Shown here piece after piece: positions 32,559 to 41,386 of a stretch of 64,000 nucleotides of DNA (positions are counted from its first letter, which is position 1; each line of letters opens with the position of its first letter). This stretch comes from a virus. Made by a program: the position numbers and the translations under genes. A model generated the notes under the pieces. That model saw only the letters and a program-made list of their open reading frames with translations. It had not been told where the DNA came from and made no database searches. The stretch covers positions 84,428-148,427 of IMG/VR virus record IMGVR_UViG_3300005096_000137. One strand, given 5' to 3'.

Positions 32559-32939
32559 ATGACCGAATCGAAACCAAGTGAGCAGAAACCCCTAGGTGTT
32601 GTTGGGTTCATTGGAGTCAGTGTGTTCGCAGTCTTCGGGGGTTTATTTGTTTTAGGAGGCATTCAACATGATATGTCCAATGCCCCCTCATCCTTACTCC
32701 AAGCTGCCACTGCCCCTATTATGGGCGACATCCATCGACAGGTCGCCGACGATTCAATTGACCAGTATTGGTTGGCAAAGACACATGGCAACCCCGTGGA
32801 CGCATACGTCCATGCAGGTATGGTCTGTGCCGCGATGTCCCAGGCAGGCGACAAAGCTGGATACATCAAGTGGAAGGCTATCGAGAAGCGTGAGAAGGCG
32901 ACTTTTGAGTCTGACCTGAAGTCACAGTTTAGTCTTTGA
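32559..32939 (+). CDS. Single-pass membrane protein
   Basis: 126 aa, GGAGGA upstream. Transmembrane segment at about 14-33 (VVGFIGVSVFAVFGGLFVLG), then a polar helical domain. No family recognised. Confidence 0.62.
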   Translation: MTESKPSEQKPLGVVGFIGVSVFAVFGGLFVLGGIQHDMSNAPSSLLQAATAPIMGDIHRQVADDSIDQYWLAKTHGNPVDAYVHAGMVCAAMSQAGDKAGYIKWKAIEKREKATFESDLKSQFSL

Positions 32940-32981
32940 GTTTCTGAGTTTCTATTTTATTCCTTGAAAGGTCCACGACAC

Positions 32982-33644
32982 ATGCGATTCAAAACACTAC
33001 TCTTTCTCCTGCTTTCCCTCAGTGTAACCAGTATCTCGAACGCCCAACCACAGGTGGTCAACAATCCGTTTGTTAACCAGGTGACTACCCCCAAAGGTAG
33101 CCCTAGGTTAGATGCCAAGGCGTTTCTCCAGTTTACGGCATCCGCGCCCGCGACGTTGGTTGAGTTTCACCACCAGTACCCCCATGCCCAGGGCTTTCTG
33201 GACTTTGGGGTACCTGGAGTCTATGCCCGTTATGATAGCCGTCTAGCTATTGTTCCGCCATTACCCACTGGGTCAACCCTACTGGCTCCCGCATACAAAA
33301 CAGTCGCCTATTATAAGGGGCAGGTGTTTGCGTATGAGAGCTGTCTGAAATCCCAACCCCTCCCCGAATCATACGTCCTTTCGACCCTCACCCCTACTTT
33401 TGACAATGGCGACTACACCCGGGTTTCCACAGTAGATAGCAAGGGGATTGTGTGGGCTGCCAACGCAGACCCTAAGGTCAAGACCCGCCTCTGGTTTGAG
33501 TACAACAAAGTGGGGCAAGTTACCGTCACCCATCTTGCTGTGGTTAACGTCCCCATGGCAAAACAGGCAATTAAAGCCATAAAAGACTTCATCAAACAAC
33601 AGAAAGAGAAACAGAATGTCGTTCCTAAACGAAGAACCGCCTAA
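32982..33644 (+). CDS. Secreted protein with Sec signal peptide
   Basis: 220 aa. MRFKTLLFLLLSLSVTSISNA is a Sec-type signal peptide with a likely AxA-type site before QPQ. The mature part is beta-rich; the last 40 residues are basic and helical. ATG at 32982 has GAAAGG upstream. No family recognised. Confidence 0.65.
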   Translation: MRFKTLLFLLLSLSVTSISNAQPQVVNNPFVNQVTTPKGSPRLDAKAFLQFTASAPATLVEFHHQYPHAQGFLDFGVPGVYARYDSRLAIVPPLPTGSTLLAPAYKTVAYYKGQVFAYESCLKSQPLPESYVLSTLTPTFDNGDYTRVSTVDSKGIVWAANADPKVKTRLWFEYNKVGQVTVTHLAVVNVPMAKQAIKAIKDFIKQQKEKQNVVPKRRTA

Positions 33645-33891
33645 AGCCAATCGACGGCGACTATTCCTGATGGGACTTGTCCCCGTCAGTGTCCTCGGTG
33701 CCCTACTCGCGGTAGTCGTGACTAACTCGGTAGAAAGTCACCGAGATGCAGCCGTCGAACATGCGGTCGACTATTCCGTGGAGAAAGCCGAAGACAAGTT
33801 CCAAGATGCTACGGTCAAACTCAAGGACAAGTTCCAAGATGCGAAAGACTCGCTTAAAGAGAAATTCAATGGACTCAACAAATCGAAATGA
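33616..33891 (+). CDS. Membrane-anchored amphipathic-repeat protein
   Basis: 91 aa. Basic N-terminus, one transmembrane segment (FLMGLVPVSVLGALLAVVV), then an 11-residue periodic helix (EDKFQDATVKL, KDKFQDAKDSL, KEKF) like apolipoprotein or LEA repeats. Overlaps the preceding gene by 29 bases. Confidence 0.65.
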   Translation: MSFLNEEPPKANRRRLFLMGLVPVSVLGALLAVVVTNSVESHRDAAVEHAVDYSVEKAEDKFQDATVKLKDKFQDAKDSLKEKFNGLNKSK

Positions 33892-33989
33892 TCCAACGTA
33901 CATGTAGAGGGGTTGATAAATCTGTCAAAATTGGTGGCGTTGGTGTAACCCTCGCCAATGGGTAACGATTATACCGGTCCCTACTTTCT

Positions 33990-34025
33990 CCCCGCTTCTG
34001 GCTTATGGTCAGGGCGGGTTTTTAT
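33990..34025 (+). terminator. Rho-independent terminator
   Basis: CCCGC (33991-33995) pairs with GCGGG (34014-34018), extended by G-T pairs, followed by TTTTTATTT. The promoter for 34061 begins in the T-run. Confidence 0.7.
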
Positions 34026-34054
34026 TTGACAACCTGCCATTTATGTGGCATACT
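34026..34054 (+). promoter_or_regulatory. Promoter giving a leaderless transcript
   Basis: TTGACA (34026-34031), 17-base spacer, CATACT (34049-34054). Predicted +1 is the A of the ATG at 34061. Confidence 0.7.
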
Positions 34055-34060
34055 TCTAGT

Positions 34061-34546
34061 ATGACAATCGACTACTACCAACATGACGACATATACCTGG
34101 CAACCACCGGAAAACACCCCTCGGGTTTCAAGGGGGTTCTCCAGATTGTGTTCACGGGTCCAAGCGTGGATCAAGTTACTGAACAAGTCATATCAGTCTT
34201 GGTCCTCGACGGACTGGACCAAGTGGCAGATGTCCCTGCTGACTGGGAAGCGGCCTTTGAAACACTGGGCTGTATTTCGACACCCCAAAAACGGGTCCGG
34301 AAACGATCCGAGTATCCAAACCACGCCCGCCCACCACGCCGTGCAGGGAAGCGTCAGGAGTTCTTTGACCACTTGTCCGCCGGGACTGATGTGGCGACTG
34401 CGGTGGCTGCTTCCGGCTATGATTTCGAGGAAGTTGAAACAACCACAGGGATGACTGTCAAGGAGAAGGAAGAAGCGTTGGTAGGGTTTACCTACCTCAT
34501 CCTGGGTTCGATTCTGATTCCGATTGTATGGAGTTTATTCACATGA
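34061..34546 (+). CDS. Possible HTH membrane protein, leaderless
   Basis: 161 aa. A basic middle (KRVRKRSEYPNHARPPRRAGKR) precedes a short helix-turn-helix-like stretch (FFDHLSAGTDVATAVAASGYD), and the last 22 residues form a transmembrane segment. The -10 box leaves no room for a ribosome site. Function unknown. Confidence 0.58.
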   Translation: MTIDYYQHDDIYLATTGKHPSGFKGVLQIVFTGPSVDQVTEQVISVLVLDGLDQVADVPADWEAAFETLGCISTPQKRVRKRSEYPNHARPPRRAGKRQEFFDHLSAGTDVATAVAASGYDFEEVETTTGMTVKEKEEALVGFTYLILGSILIPIVWSLFT

Positions 34547-34995
34547 GTGAAGATTATCGAAACGTTTATGACTACCGGAATGCACCTCATGGGGAGGGTC
34601 CATTCGCGGGGCATTGGAACGACAAGCCACATCGACTCTTCTGGGATGTCTGTGACATCATGGAGGAGATGCAACCCATTCAGCCCACATTGCTGATTCA
34701 CAAGGCAAAGCATGGTGATCGCCATGTTATCATCCTTAGCAAGGCACACGAGTCCTTTGCTTGGTCACGGTTATTTGAAATCCTTGATGCAGAGGGATAC
34801 TACGTTCCCGAACACTGGGATGATGAGGAGATGGTTGCCCTCTATAAGCAGGTCAAGTCGCATGGCCAGGGTAAGGACGCGAAATACTTCCTGCAATGGC
34901 GTAGCGATCATGGTTATGAGTACGAACACATCGAGATTGAGTACCCCAGCACCCATGAGATGCTTTCAGACGAACTGGAGCGGAAGAAGGCTTGA
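34543..34995 (+). CDS. Hypothetical acidic protein
   Basis: 150 aa starting MSEDYRNVYDYRN; ATGA overlap with the gene before. Rich in Tyr, Asp and Glu. No family recognised. Its stop lies within the next promoter's -35 box. Confidence 0.6.
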   Translation: MSEDYRNVYDYRNAPHGEGPFAGHWNDKPHRLFWDVCDIMEEMQPIQPTLLIHKAKHGDRHVIILSKAHESFAWSRLFEILDAEGYYVPEHWDDEEMVALYKQVKSHGQGKDAKYFLQWRSDHGYEYEHIEIEYPSTHEMLSDELERKKA

Positions 34996-35020
34996 CAACC
35001 GGCAAATCATCACCTATACT
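34992..35020 (+). promoter_or_regulatory. Sigma-70-type promoter
   Basis: TTGACA, 17-base spacer, TATACT, followed by TTCAGAGTAACC. Drives 35057. Confidence 0.72.
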
Positions 35021-35056
35021 TTCAGAGTAACCACTTAATCATCGGAGAACACAACC

Positions 35057-35755
35057 ATGCCACGACCCACGACGCCCGTCACCATTAAGCCAGGACATTT
35101 CCCTGAGGACGAAGTCCATACACACCCCTCATATGGGGTCATTCAGATATCTCGCATGTCAGGGCAGGCAGATTTATTCAATTCGCCAGTGAAGCACCAA
35201 CACTTCATTGCACTCCGGGTGTCTACCGCCAAGCTCCACACGGATGGTCTCCATGATAATATCTGGGGTGACGACCAACTGGTCGAGGTGTACATGTCCG
35301 AGAGTCAGTTCGCTCGGGCAATCACGAGTATTGGGATGGGCGCTGGCGCTCCATGTACTATTTCCAGCACCAAGGACGAACGAATGACGCCCGGGGCAGA
35401 GCCCCGAGACCTAGCTGCACAGCAGAAGACCATGATCCGTGACAAGTTTGAGAAGGTCATGGACGGTCAACAGGAAATTACAAAACAGATGCAGGAGTGG
35501 CACACGGCAAAACACCGCCCTACCTTGAAGGAGATGGATGACATCATCCACCGGATGGAGGTCGCCACAGGGAACTTTGCAAGTAATACCCAGTTCTACA
35601 CGGATGCCTACATCGAGCGTATCGAGGGGATTGTTGATGACGCCAAGACGGAGCTTGAAACCCACGCCCTAGGAGTAGCCGGTAAGCTGGGCATATCGGA
35701 AGACCAGTGTCCGACTATTTCGATGAGAAAACCTGAGCCTGGGTTACTCGAATGA
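35057..35755 (+). CDS. Hypothetical protein with coiled coil
   Basis: 232 aa. The N-terminal half is beta-rich (YGVIQISRMSG, FIALRVSTA); residues about 115-215 form long helices (KFEKVMDGQQEITKQMQEW). Own promoter and GGAG. No family recognised. Confidence 0.62.
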   Translation: MPRPTTPVTIKPGHFPEDEVHTHPSYGVIQISRMSGQADLFNSPVKHQHFIALRVSTAKLHTDGLHDNIWGDDQLVEVYMSESQFARAITSIGMGAGAPCTISSTKDERMTPGAEPRDLAAQQKTMIRDKFEKVMDGQQEITKQMQEWHTAKHRPTLKEMDDIIHRMEVATGNFASNTQFYTDAYIERIEGIVDDAKTELETHALGVAGKLGISEDQCPTISMRKPEPGLLE

Positions 35756-35997
35756 TACTGTACTTAGTTATCGTAAGCGACAAACATACGGATGACGAGT
35801 ATCACGCCCACTCATCTATCGAGGGTGCTCATACAAGGGTCAATGCTTGCCTCGTTGACCTGATAACAACATACCAACGAGCGCCCGAGACCATCAAGAT
35901 TTCACCAAGTGCTAGGTCAGAAGGTTGGCGGTTCCTCGCTGATGATCCACTAGGGGTTTGGCAGGCGGCTATCAGGGAGATTGAGGTATCCGAATGA
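35752..35997 (+). CDS. Hypothetical small protein
   Basis: 81 aa, ATGA overlaps at both ends. Begins MILYLVIVSDKH; related in plan to the genes at 35994 and 37053 (short strand, then helix). No family recognised. Confidence 0.58.
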   Translation: MILYLVIVSDKHTDDEYHAHSSIEGAHTRVNACLVDLITTYQRAPETIKISPSARSEGWRFLADDPLGVWQAAIREIEVSE

Positions 35998-36248
35998 GAG
36001 AGCAGCATTATTTCATGGTGGTGTGCATCTCTCCGAGGGAGGAACCTCAGATTGAATTGTTCACCACCATCCTGAAGGCAAATATCGCTGCCTCCATATT
36101 TATGACTCGGGAGTGCTGGATACGCCGTATCCCCCAGAAGGATATAGAGACCGTCGAACCCCCGGACATCCTTGGATGTTATCGACGTATCCGAACAACC
36201 TGTGAAAGGTGGTCCGCCACCGTGAAAAACACCTGGGTAGTAGATTGA
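35994..36248 (+). CDS. Hypothetical small protein
   Basis: 84 aa starting MREQHYFMVVCIS. Overlaps neighbours. No family recognised. Confidence 0.57.
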   Translation: MREQHYFMVVCISPREEPQIELFTTILKANIAASIFMTRECWIRRIPQKDIETVEPPDILGCYRRIRTTCERWSATVKNTWVVD

Positions 36249-36691
36249 CAGTACACATTCGAGCTTACCCGCCTCAGGGTAAACAATATGAACCACCTGG
36301 ACCCTTCACTGAATGCGTGGTAGGCGGTAACGGCGATTCAATCGTTCAGGGGATGGGTAAACAATGGGGTTCGGTGGACATCACACGCTTCAATCTGGAG
36401 GATCGGGTTGTTCGTAAGACCTACTTTCGGCACACTATGAATATCCAGGATGTTTGGGTGTACTACCTGGTCGAGGACGACTTCGGGACCCCATACCCCC
36501 ATCACCAGATTTACAAAACACTCTCTGAGGCATACACGTTTGCCGAGAAACTCTGGTCCCATCATTCCTCGGATGCTCTGTGCAGCGTCACCACACGGAT
36601 GAGACACATCGAACTGACGGTGACCCAGCCATGGACCCAGGCAGTGGGTAAATCCTACGTTAGAGTCAAGGAAATTGAGGTACCAGTATGA
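36245..36691 (+). CDS. Hypothetical protein (TTG start likely)
   Basis: About 148 aa. No ATG fits; a TTG at 36245 forms a TTGA overlap with the previous stop, in keeping with neighbours, though GTG at 36209 is possible. Contains WVYYLVEDDFGTPYPHHQIYKTLSEA. No family recognised. Confidence 0.52.
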   Translation: MTVHIRAYPPQGKQYEPPGPFTECVVGGNGDSIVQGMGKQWGSVDITRFNLEDRVVRKTYFRHTMNIQDVWVYYLVEDDFGTPYPHHQIYKTLSEAYTFAEKLWSHHSSDALCSVTTRMRHIELTVTQPWTQAVGKSYVRVKEIEVPV

Positions 36692-37014
36692 AAAGGTTTT
36701 TAGGCTTCCTAATTAAGACGCAAGTATGTGGATTCGTCGTTGGCGCAATCCTGATGACTGCGGTAATCCCAACCATGTACCTCTGGACAATGGATGATTA
36801 TGTACCCCTGACACGTCCCGAGCTTCAGAAGGGGGTGGAGTCTGGGTATGGAGTCATCAACTACCTAGGTGGCGACTGGTACCTGGTGGAGGTCCAACGG
36901 GACTATTGGACTACCAACCCTTTACCCTTTGGGAAGAAGGACATTAAGGTCCGAGTGCCTCACTTGGTCAGATTGCGGAAAAGAGAGCTTGACAAAGTGC
37001 TGAATGGGAGGTAA
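36688..37014 (+). CDS. Membrane-anchored hypothetical protein
   Basis: 108 aa. Hydrophobic segment about 5-33 (VCGFVVGAILMTAVIPTMYLW) followed by a beta-rich domain and a basic tail. ATGA overlap with the gene before. Confidence 0.6.
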   Translation: MKRFLGFLIKTQVCGFVVGAILMTAVIPTMYLWTMDDYVPLTRPELQKGVESGYGVINYLGGDWYLVEVQRDYWTTNPLPFGKKDIKVRVPHLVRLRKRELDKVLNGR

Positions 37015-37052
37015 GCTTGGAGTGTTCACTTAATTTGGATTCGGAGCCACCC

Positions 37053-37577
37053 ATGATACAGTACCTAGTCGTCAATCAACCTGCTGATGTCCCTTGCGAA
37101 TACACAATTTGGAAATCGATCATCGACGCGATTAGTTATGCTCAGAATTGCTTAAAGGTTCCCGCCTCTGGACCTCCTAGCACCCACCGCTATGATGATC
37201 GGGCAGATGGGGTTCGGTTTGTTGGGACTCGTGCGTTCCCACTCAGTATTGTGGTTGTGAGAGAACTGGAGGTGGAGGGGCTCGCGAAAGGTGAGATGGA
37301 AGACCCTACGATGTCTTTCAAACAGGCAATGGTTCTATTCACTGTGATGTGTGGGGACCACGAAATAGGCGTTGATGAGGAAGGGACTCTTGCCTCAGAC
37401 TGGATCTCACCTGAGGTCAATAGTGCCATACGGCTTGCATGTTCCTCAGTGCCTCACTACGACACTTGGCGCAGGGCCCAGAACAATCATATGGTCGCCC
37501 GCGAAACAATTACAGGCTTTGTAACCTACATGCGTGGGTGGCTTAATGCACTTGAACTTGGAATGGAGAAACCATGA
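37053..37577 (+). CDS. Hypothetical protein
   Basis: 174 aa from ATG with GGAG eight bases upstream. N-terminus IQYLVVNQPADVPCEYTIWKS resembles the plan of 35752. No family recognised. Confidence 0.58.
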   Translation: MIQYLVVNQPADVPCEYTIWKSIIDAISYAQNCLKVPASGPPSTHRYDDRADGVRFVGTRAFPLSIVVVRELEVEGLAKGEMEDPTMSFKQAMVLFTVMCGDHEIGVDEEGTLASDWISPEVNSAIRLACSSVPHYDTWRRAQNNHMVARETITGFVTYMRGWLNALELGMEKP

Positions 37578-37993
37578 GATTTCGAGACACATTACTTATT
37601 TTGATTATCGCATTTGTTACACCCGGTGCGATTGGTACGGCTGACATCATCAAAACGACTAAGACTGTACGGACCTTCGAGACTCCTCGGGGTACTGAGA
37701 CAACCCAGATTACTGAGACCTTCCATGCACCAACGGCAGGTCAGAATCCCGCGACTAAGATCATGGCGGTTGCTGCCCCAGCGGTTGCTGCCCCAGCGGT
37801 TGCTGTCCCAGCGGTTGCTGCCCCAGCGGTTGCTGTCCCACACCCAGTTCGGGACCAATTCGCGATCGCGGCTTTTCAGCACCTTGCTAAGAGTAACAAG
37901 TGGTTGGGGCTCAATAATTCATCTGAGAAGACTGCCGACAAAGCTTATGAACTCGCGGATGCCATGATGTCCCGCCGAAAGGAAGTAAAATGA
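37574..37993 (+). CDS. Exported protein with AVAAP repeats
   Basis: 139 aa. Sec-like signal MRFRDTLLILIIAFVTPGAIG. A central stretch repeats A-V-A-(A/V)-P five times from a 15-bp DNA repeat, probably an extended linker. The C-terminus (KTADKAYELADAMMSRRKE) is repeated in diverged form in the next gene. Confidence 0.65.
   Translation: MRFRDTLLILIIAFVTPGAIGTADIIKTTKTVRTFETPRGTETTQITETFHAPTAGQNPATKIMAVAAPAVAAPAVAVPAVAAPAVAVPHPVRDQFAIAAFQHLAKSNKWLGLNNSSEKTADKAYELADAMMSRRKEVK
37766..37840 (+). repeat. 15-bp coding tandem repeat
   Basis: Five copies of GCGGTTGCTG(C/T)CCCA, in frame in 37574. Copy number could vary by slippage. Confidence 0.92.
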
Positions 37994-38268
37994 GAACTCG
38001 AAATGAGAAGTGGCTCAATCGCATTCCCCTGGTATTTGCTCTCACCCTGACACTGCTACTGGTGGGTATCATTGTTAAAGGAATCTCCGCAGGCGAGCGA
38101 TCTCCAAACCGGAGCGCGTTGGTTCAACGAGACGTCATTGCCATACACATCATGGCGGAGATGGCTGGACCTCAGGGACCAGGTCTCCCGAAGGCGTTGG
38201 ATTCCCGGTATGCCAAGCGGTCATACGAACTCGCTGATGCGTTAATCAAAGAAGGGAGGCGAAAATGA
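37990..38268 (+). CDS. Membrane protein sharing tail with upstream gene
   Basis: 92 aa. One transmembrane segment (about 13-32) and a C-terminus RYAKRSYELADALIKEGRRK matching the tail of 37574. Probably a paired protein or a partial duplicate. Confidence 0.62.
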   Translation: MRTRNEKWLNRIPLVFALTLTLLLVGIIVKGISAGERSPNRSALVQRDVIAIHIMAEMAGPQGPGLPKALDSRYAKRSYELADALIKEGRRK

Positions 38269-38738
38269 ACCTGTCCCAACTGACTGCCCCACACCGGGAC
38301 TCACCCTCCGAACCAATGGTCTACCTTGCTGACCAGGACCGCCTGTATGGTCGTGTGCTGGACTATGGGTGTGGACATGGCTATGACGCTGACTACTATG
38401 GTCTGGACGGCTACGACCCCTACCTCCGACCCAAGAAGCCGAAGGGTAAGTATGACACCATAACTTGCATGTTTGTTCTCAACGTCCTAGAAAATGAAGC
38501 CGAGGCAGTAAGGGTCCTCACAGACATACAGAGCCATCTCAAGAGGAATGGTATGGCGTACATTGTAGTGCGCAACGACAAACGGGCGCTGACCGGTGGT
38601 CCAACAGAGATTGGGACCTACCAACAGCATGTCGTCCTCCGCCTCCCCGTCCGCAGATGTCAGGACGGCTATGTGATGTACACTCTGGACAACGAGGACA
38701 ACCTTACTCCAAGTGTGGTTGCCTTTTTCACTTACTAA
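38265..38738 (+). CDS. Small class I SAM-dependent methyltransferase
   Basis: 157 aa. SAM motif VLDYGCGHGYD (about 30-40), then GYDPY, YDTITCMFVLNVLE and LKRNGMAYIVV, the usual Rossmann order. No target-recognition domain, so the substrate may be a small molecule, RNA or protein. ATGA overlap with the gene before. Confidence 0.78.
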   Translation: MNLSQLTAPHRDSPSEPMVYLADQDRLYGRVLDYGCGHGYDADYYGLDGYDPYLRPKKPKGKYDTITCMFVLNVLENEAEAVRVLTDIQSHLKRNGMAYIVVRNDKRALTGGPTEIGTYQQHVVLRLPVRRCQDGYVMYTLDNEDNLTPSVVAFFTY

Positions 38739-38749
38739 CGGGGGTTCGG

Positions 38750-38977
38750 ATGTTGATACTTGTATGCCATGTAGCCGCACGGTTTACATTGCTATGGCAG
38801 ATGTCCCTGTGGGTATCTATCTACTTCACCCATGACTCAGGTAACTACCGGGTCTTTACTGTGAGTGAGATGTGTTGTGTCACCATTGTCGTACTGTTGT
38901 GTAGGGCAAAGCCACCAACTAGGACTAGTGTGAATCCCCTTTTACCTCCAACAACCCCTATGTACCCACGCCAATAA
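38750..38977 (+). CDS. Small membrane protein
   Basis: 75 aa. Two hydrophobic segments (about 2-24 and 41-53) and a Pro/Thr-rich tail. GGGGG upstream. No family recognised. Confidence 0.52.
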   Translation: MLILVCHVAARFTLLWQMSLWVSIYFTHDSGNYRVFTVSEMCCVTIVVLLCRAKPPTRTSVNPLLPPTTPMYPRQ

Positions 38978-38993
38978 GAATCAAGGACATGTG

Positions 38994-39413
38994 ATGAAAC
39001 TACGAGACTTGAATAAGCTGGAGCAGATACATGTCAATGCTATGTTGGCTACCCATGGGTACTGTCTGTATTTTGATGACACCCCAGTACCTACGAAGTA
39101 CCGAGACACAAGGAAAACCTATAAGACCTACCTTGGTAGGGGTAACTATACCCATATCTTCTACCAAAAGACTGATGCTGGTCAATTTCCGCAACTCTGG
39201 TCGGCAATAAAACTTCTGGTCTGGAGCGCAGGGTTGGTGTCCTCTGGGCAGACCTTCCTGGAATTCGCGGATGGGACGGTTGGAGAAGGTCTTGGCGATA
39301 AATATGTGTGGTGTAAAATGGACTGGCGGTCCTTGACAGACCTAGGTATGTCAGCAACTGACCTCGCGGAATTTGATGAACTGTTCTCTTACTTGAGCTT
39401 TACGGATGACTAA
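38994..39413 (+). CDS. Paralog family A, member 1
   Basis: 139 aa; AAGGA before ATG 38994. The family core is LVWSAGLVSSGQTFLEF .. DWRSLTDLGMSATDLAEFDELF. Seven genes between here and 43915 share the FLEY .. W..LQ.LG pattern. Function unknown. Confidence 0.65.
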   Translation: MKLRDLNKLEQIHVNAMLATHGYCLYFDDTPVPTKYRDTRKTYKTYLGRGNYTHIFYQKTDAGQFPQLWSAIKLLVWSAGLVSSGQTFLEFADGTVGEGLGDKYVWCKMDWRSLTDLGMSATDLAEFDELFSYLSFTDD

Positions 39414-39945
39414 CTACAAACCAACGCCAATTCAGTATGATGCTCAAGATCGACTCATTGCCGGGCATGGGTTTGAGATGGAGGCCATTTGCTGTGGACC
39501 CTGTGGCGATGCCATGCCCAAGGGGTACCTCAACTTCCAGGTGACGATTAAGCGGGGTTCCATTAACTGGAGCCAGTTGGTTCAGGAGCTATCAAATCAC
39601 CCACCACGACTTGGGGACCTGATGGTGAACGCACTGAACGATGCAGCCCGATACCGGCAGGACCCTGAGTGTACTGACTTCCTCGCGAAGGGGTGGGGAC
39701 GGACACTTGAGGACTACCAGAGGTGTTTTGGGTGCTTCGAGGGATTGACCCGTCTTGGAGTCAATAAAGCAGAGTATCACGAATTGATCAATTCCTCGGA
39801 TCGGGTGATGTTTGGTTTCCAGATGACCGAGGAGTTGGACAAGCAGGATGCCGAGAGGTTGGAGGTAGAATTTAAGGCGTTAATGGCTGAGCCGTCCAAG
39901 GGTACAGACGCGGACGGGGATACCCGAGGTTCCCAACGTGACTGA
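39406..39945 (+). CDS. Paralog family A, member 2
   Basis: 179 aa. Diverged core: CTDFLAKGW .. CFEGLTRLGVNKAEYHELI, plus a longer acidic C-terminal tail. Overlaps both neighbours by eight bases. Confidence 0.62.
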   Translation: MTNYKPTPIQYDAQDRLIAGHGFEMEAICCGPCGDAMPKGYLNFQVTIKRGSINWSQLVQELSNHPPRLGDLMVNALNDAARYRQDPECTDFLAKGWGRTLEDYQRCFGCFEGLTRLGVNKAEYHELINSSDRVMFGFQMTEELDKQDAERLEVEFKALMAEPSKGTDADGDTRGSQRD

Positions 39946-40345
39946 TATTACACCAGAGATGGAAGCTTTGATGGATAAGGCGCTCGGAATGTGCGGCTTC
40001 TCCTTTACTTGCAGTATGATACCTGACACCCTGGATGACTCCGGGACTGCTGAGTATCGAGCTGCCATTCAACGGGGATCAACGCAACTCTGGGGTACCT
40101 ACATACTAGCCCATGAGCCAGCAATGTGGGAGATTGTCCAAGGTTTAGTCTGGAGTGCCGTGCGAGTATCTCAGGGGCAGAGCTTCTTGGAGTATGCAGC
40201 TTCTCAGGACTTTGACGAGTGTGGGGTGTCTTACCCTCTTGATATCGAGATTTGGACGGGGTTACAAGACCTGGGTTTGAACCATGAATCCCTGGCCCCA
40301 CTCGTGAATCTATTTGACACAATTCAAGGTGTGGAGGGTGGGTGA
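39938..40345 (+). CDS. Paralog family A, member 3
   Basis: 135 aa, GTG start. Core LVWSAVRVSQGQSFLEY .. IWTGLQDLGLNHESLAPLV is close to members 1 and 5. Confidence 0.63.
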   Translation: MTDITPEMEALMDKALGMCGFSFTCSMIPDTLDDSGTAEYRAAIQRGSTQLWGTYILAHEPAMWEIVQGLVWSAVRVSQGQSFLEYAASQDFDECGVSYPLDIEIWTGLQDLGLNHESLAPLVNLFDTIQGVEGG

Positions 40346-40779
40346 CGAATATGACGACACAGTTGATAACCCCTGAGAACATGACCTTGTTAAACATTGA
40401 CCTGGTATGTCGTGGATTCTCGGTGAGCTACTACATCGGTGAGGCAGTTGACTACATCCCTGAGGGTTGGTCAGGTGGACCTCTGGGAGTCACCAACGTC
40501 CAGGCAGTGCTGTCCCGAGGTATGAAGCAGTTTACATATAGTTATGGTATCCAGGCACCACCAGACCTCTGGGCTGTGGTCGCCACAGTAATACGTGGCG
40601 CTGAACGTATTGCCCGGGCCTCCTCCCTCCTAGAGTACACCCTGACCCGGACTTGTGATAATTGTGGAGCACTTTATGCACGAGACCTCGCACTCTGGGA
40701 AGGGTTACAGACACTAGAGGTTTTTCAGCCAGAGCGAGAATCAATTTACCGTCTGATGGGTTTTGCAGGTTGCAATTAA
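40342..40779 (+). CDS. Paralog family A, member 4
   Basis: 145 aa, GTG start in a GTGA overlap with GGAGGG upstream (ATG 40351 is the alternative). Core ARASSLLEYTL .. LWEGLQTLEVF. Confidence 0.6.
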   Translation: MTNMTTQLITPENMTLLNIDLVCRGFSVSYYIGEAVDYIPEGWSGGPLGVTNVQAVLSRGMKQFTYSYGIQAPPDLWAVVATVIRGAERIARASSLLEYTLTRTCDNCGALYARDLALWEGLQTLEVFQPERESIYRLMGFAGCN

Positions 40780-40812
40780 GAAAACACGAGCTATACTTAG
40801 GGTGAGGTTCAA

Positions 40813-41073
40813 ATGTCACAGACAAGTCAAACACAGATAGTGAAACGAATCAAAGAGATTACTGCGGCGTGCATCAGAGCCAATGGCGGCTGTACCACGC
40901 GGGAGTGCTCACAGGCGCATAACCGGCAGTATGGGTTCGGGATCGGCGAAGAATACATCAAGAGTGTCTGGGAACAATTAGATAATTTGGAAGTGACTGC
41001 CAGCCAGCACTATCACATCGCAACCGAGAAAGACATTAAGGAAAACACGGATGACACAACGGACTCTGACTGA
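40813..41073 (+). CDS. Paralog family C, member 1
   Basis: 86 aa. Pattern IKEITAACIRANGGCTTRECSQAHNRQYG .. YIKSVWEQLDNL, with conserved Cys and His, recurs in the next gene and at 44290. Possibly a small metal-binding or HTH domain; function unknown. A TATACT box 20 bases upstream lacks a good -35. Confidence 0.58.
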   Translation: MSQTSQTQIVKRIKEITAACIRANGGCTTRECSQAHNRQYGFGIGEEYIKSVWEQLDNLEVTASQHYHIATEKDIKENTDDTTDSD

Positions 41074-41386
41074 ATTCACGGAGCAGATACGTGGTATTAC
41101 AGAACGGCAGATTGACTTCTGTGGGTTCTGCACCATGCAGGCTTGCCAGCGGAATCACAAACTTATGTATGGTGGGACAACAGGGGAACGTCCAATCCTC
41201 CGTGTCTGGACTACCTGGGACGCTGTCACACTCGTGGAAGATGAGCATTCCTTTAGTGCCGTCGGGGAGCTAGAAGTCGAGTGGATTGAGACAGATGAAT
41301 GGGCTCTGCAACTTGCGCAACATGAACACCCTGAGTGGCTCGTCGAAAATGACCTCGCAACTGAATCCCCTAATGGAGATAATTGA
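41051..41386 (+). CDS. Paralog family C, member 2
   Basis: 111 aa. Core IRGITERQIDFCGFCTMQACQRNHKLMYG .. ILRVWTTWD matches member 1; acidic tail. Overlaps both neighbours. Confidence 0.6.
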   Translation: MTQRTLTEFTEQIRGITERQIDFCGFCTMQACQRNHKLMYGGTTGERPILRVWTTWDAVTLVEDEHSFSAVGELEVEWIETDEWALQLAQHEHPEWLVENDLATESPNGDN

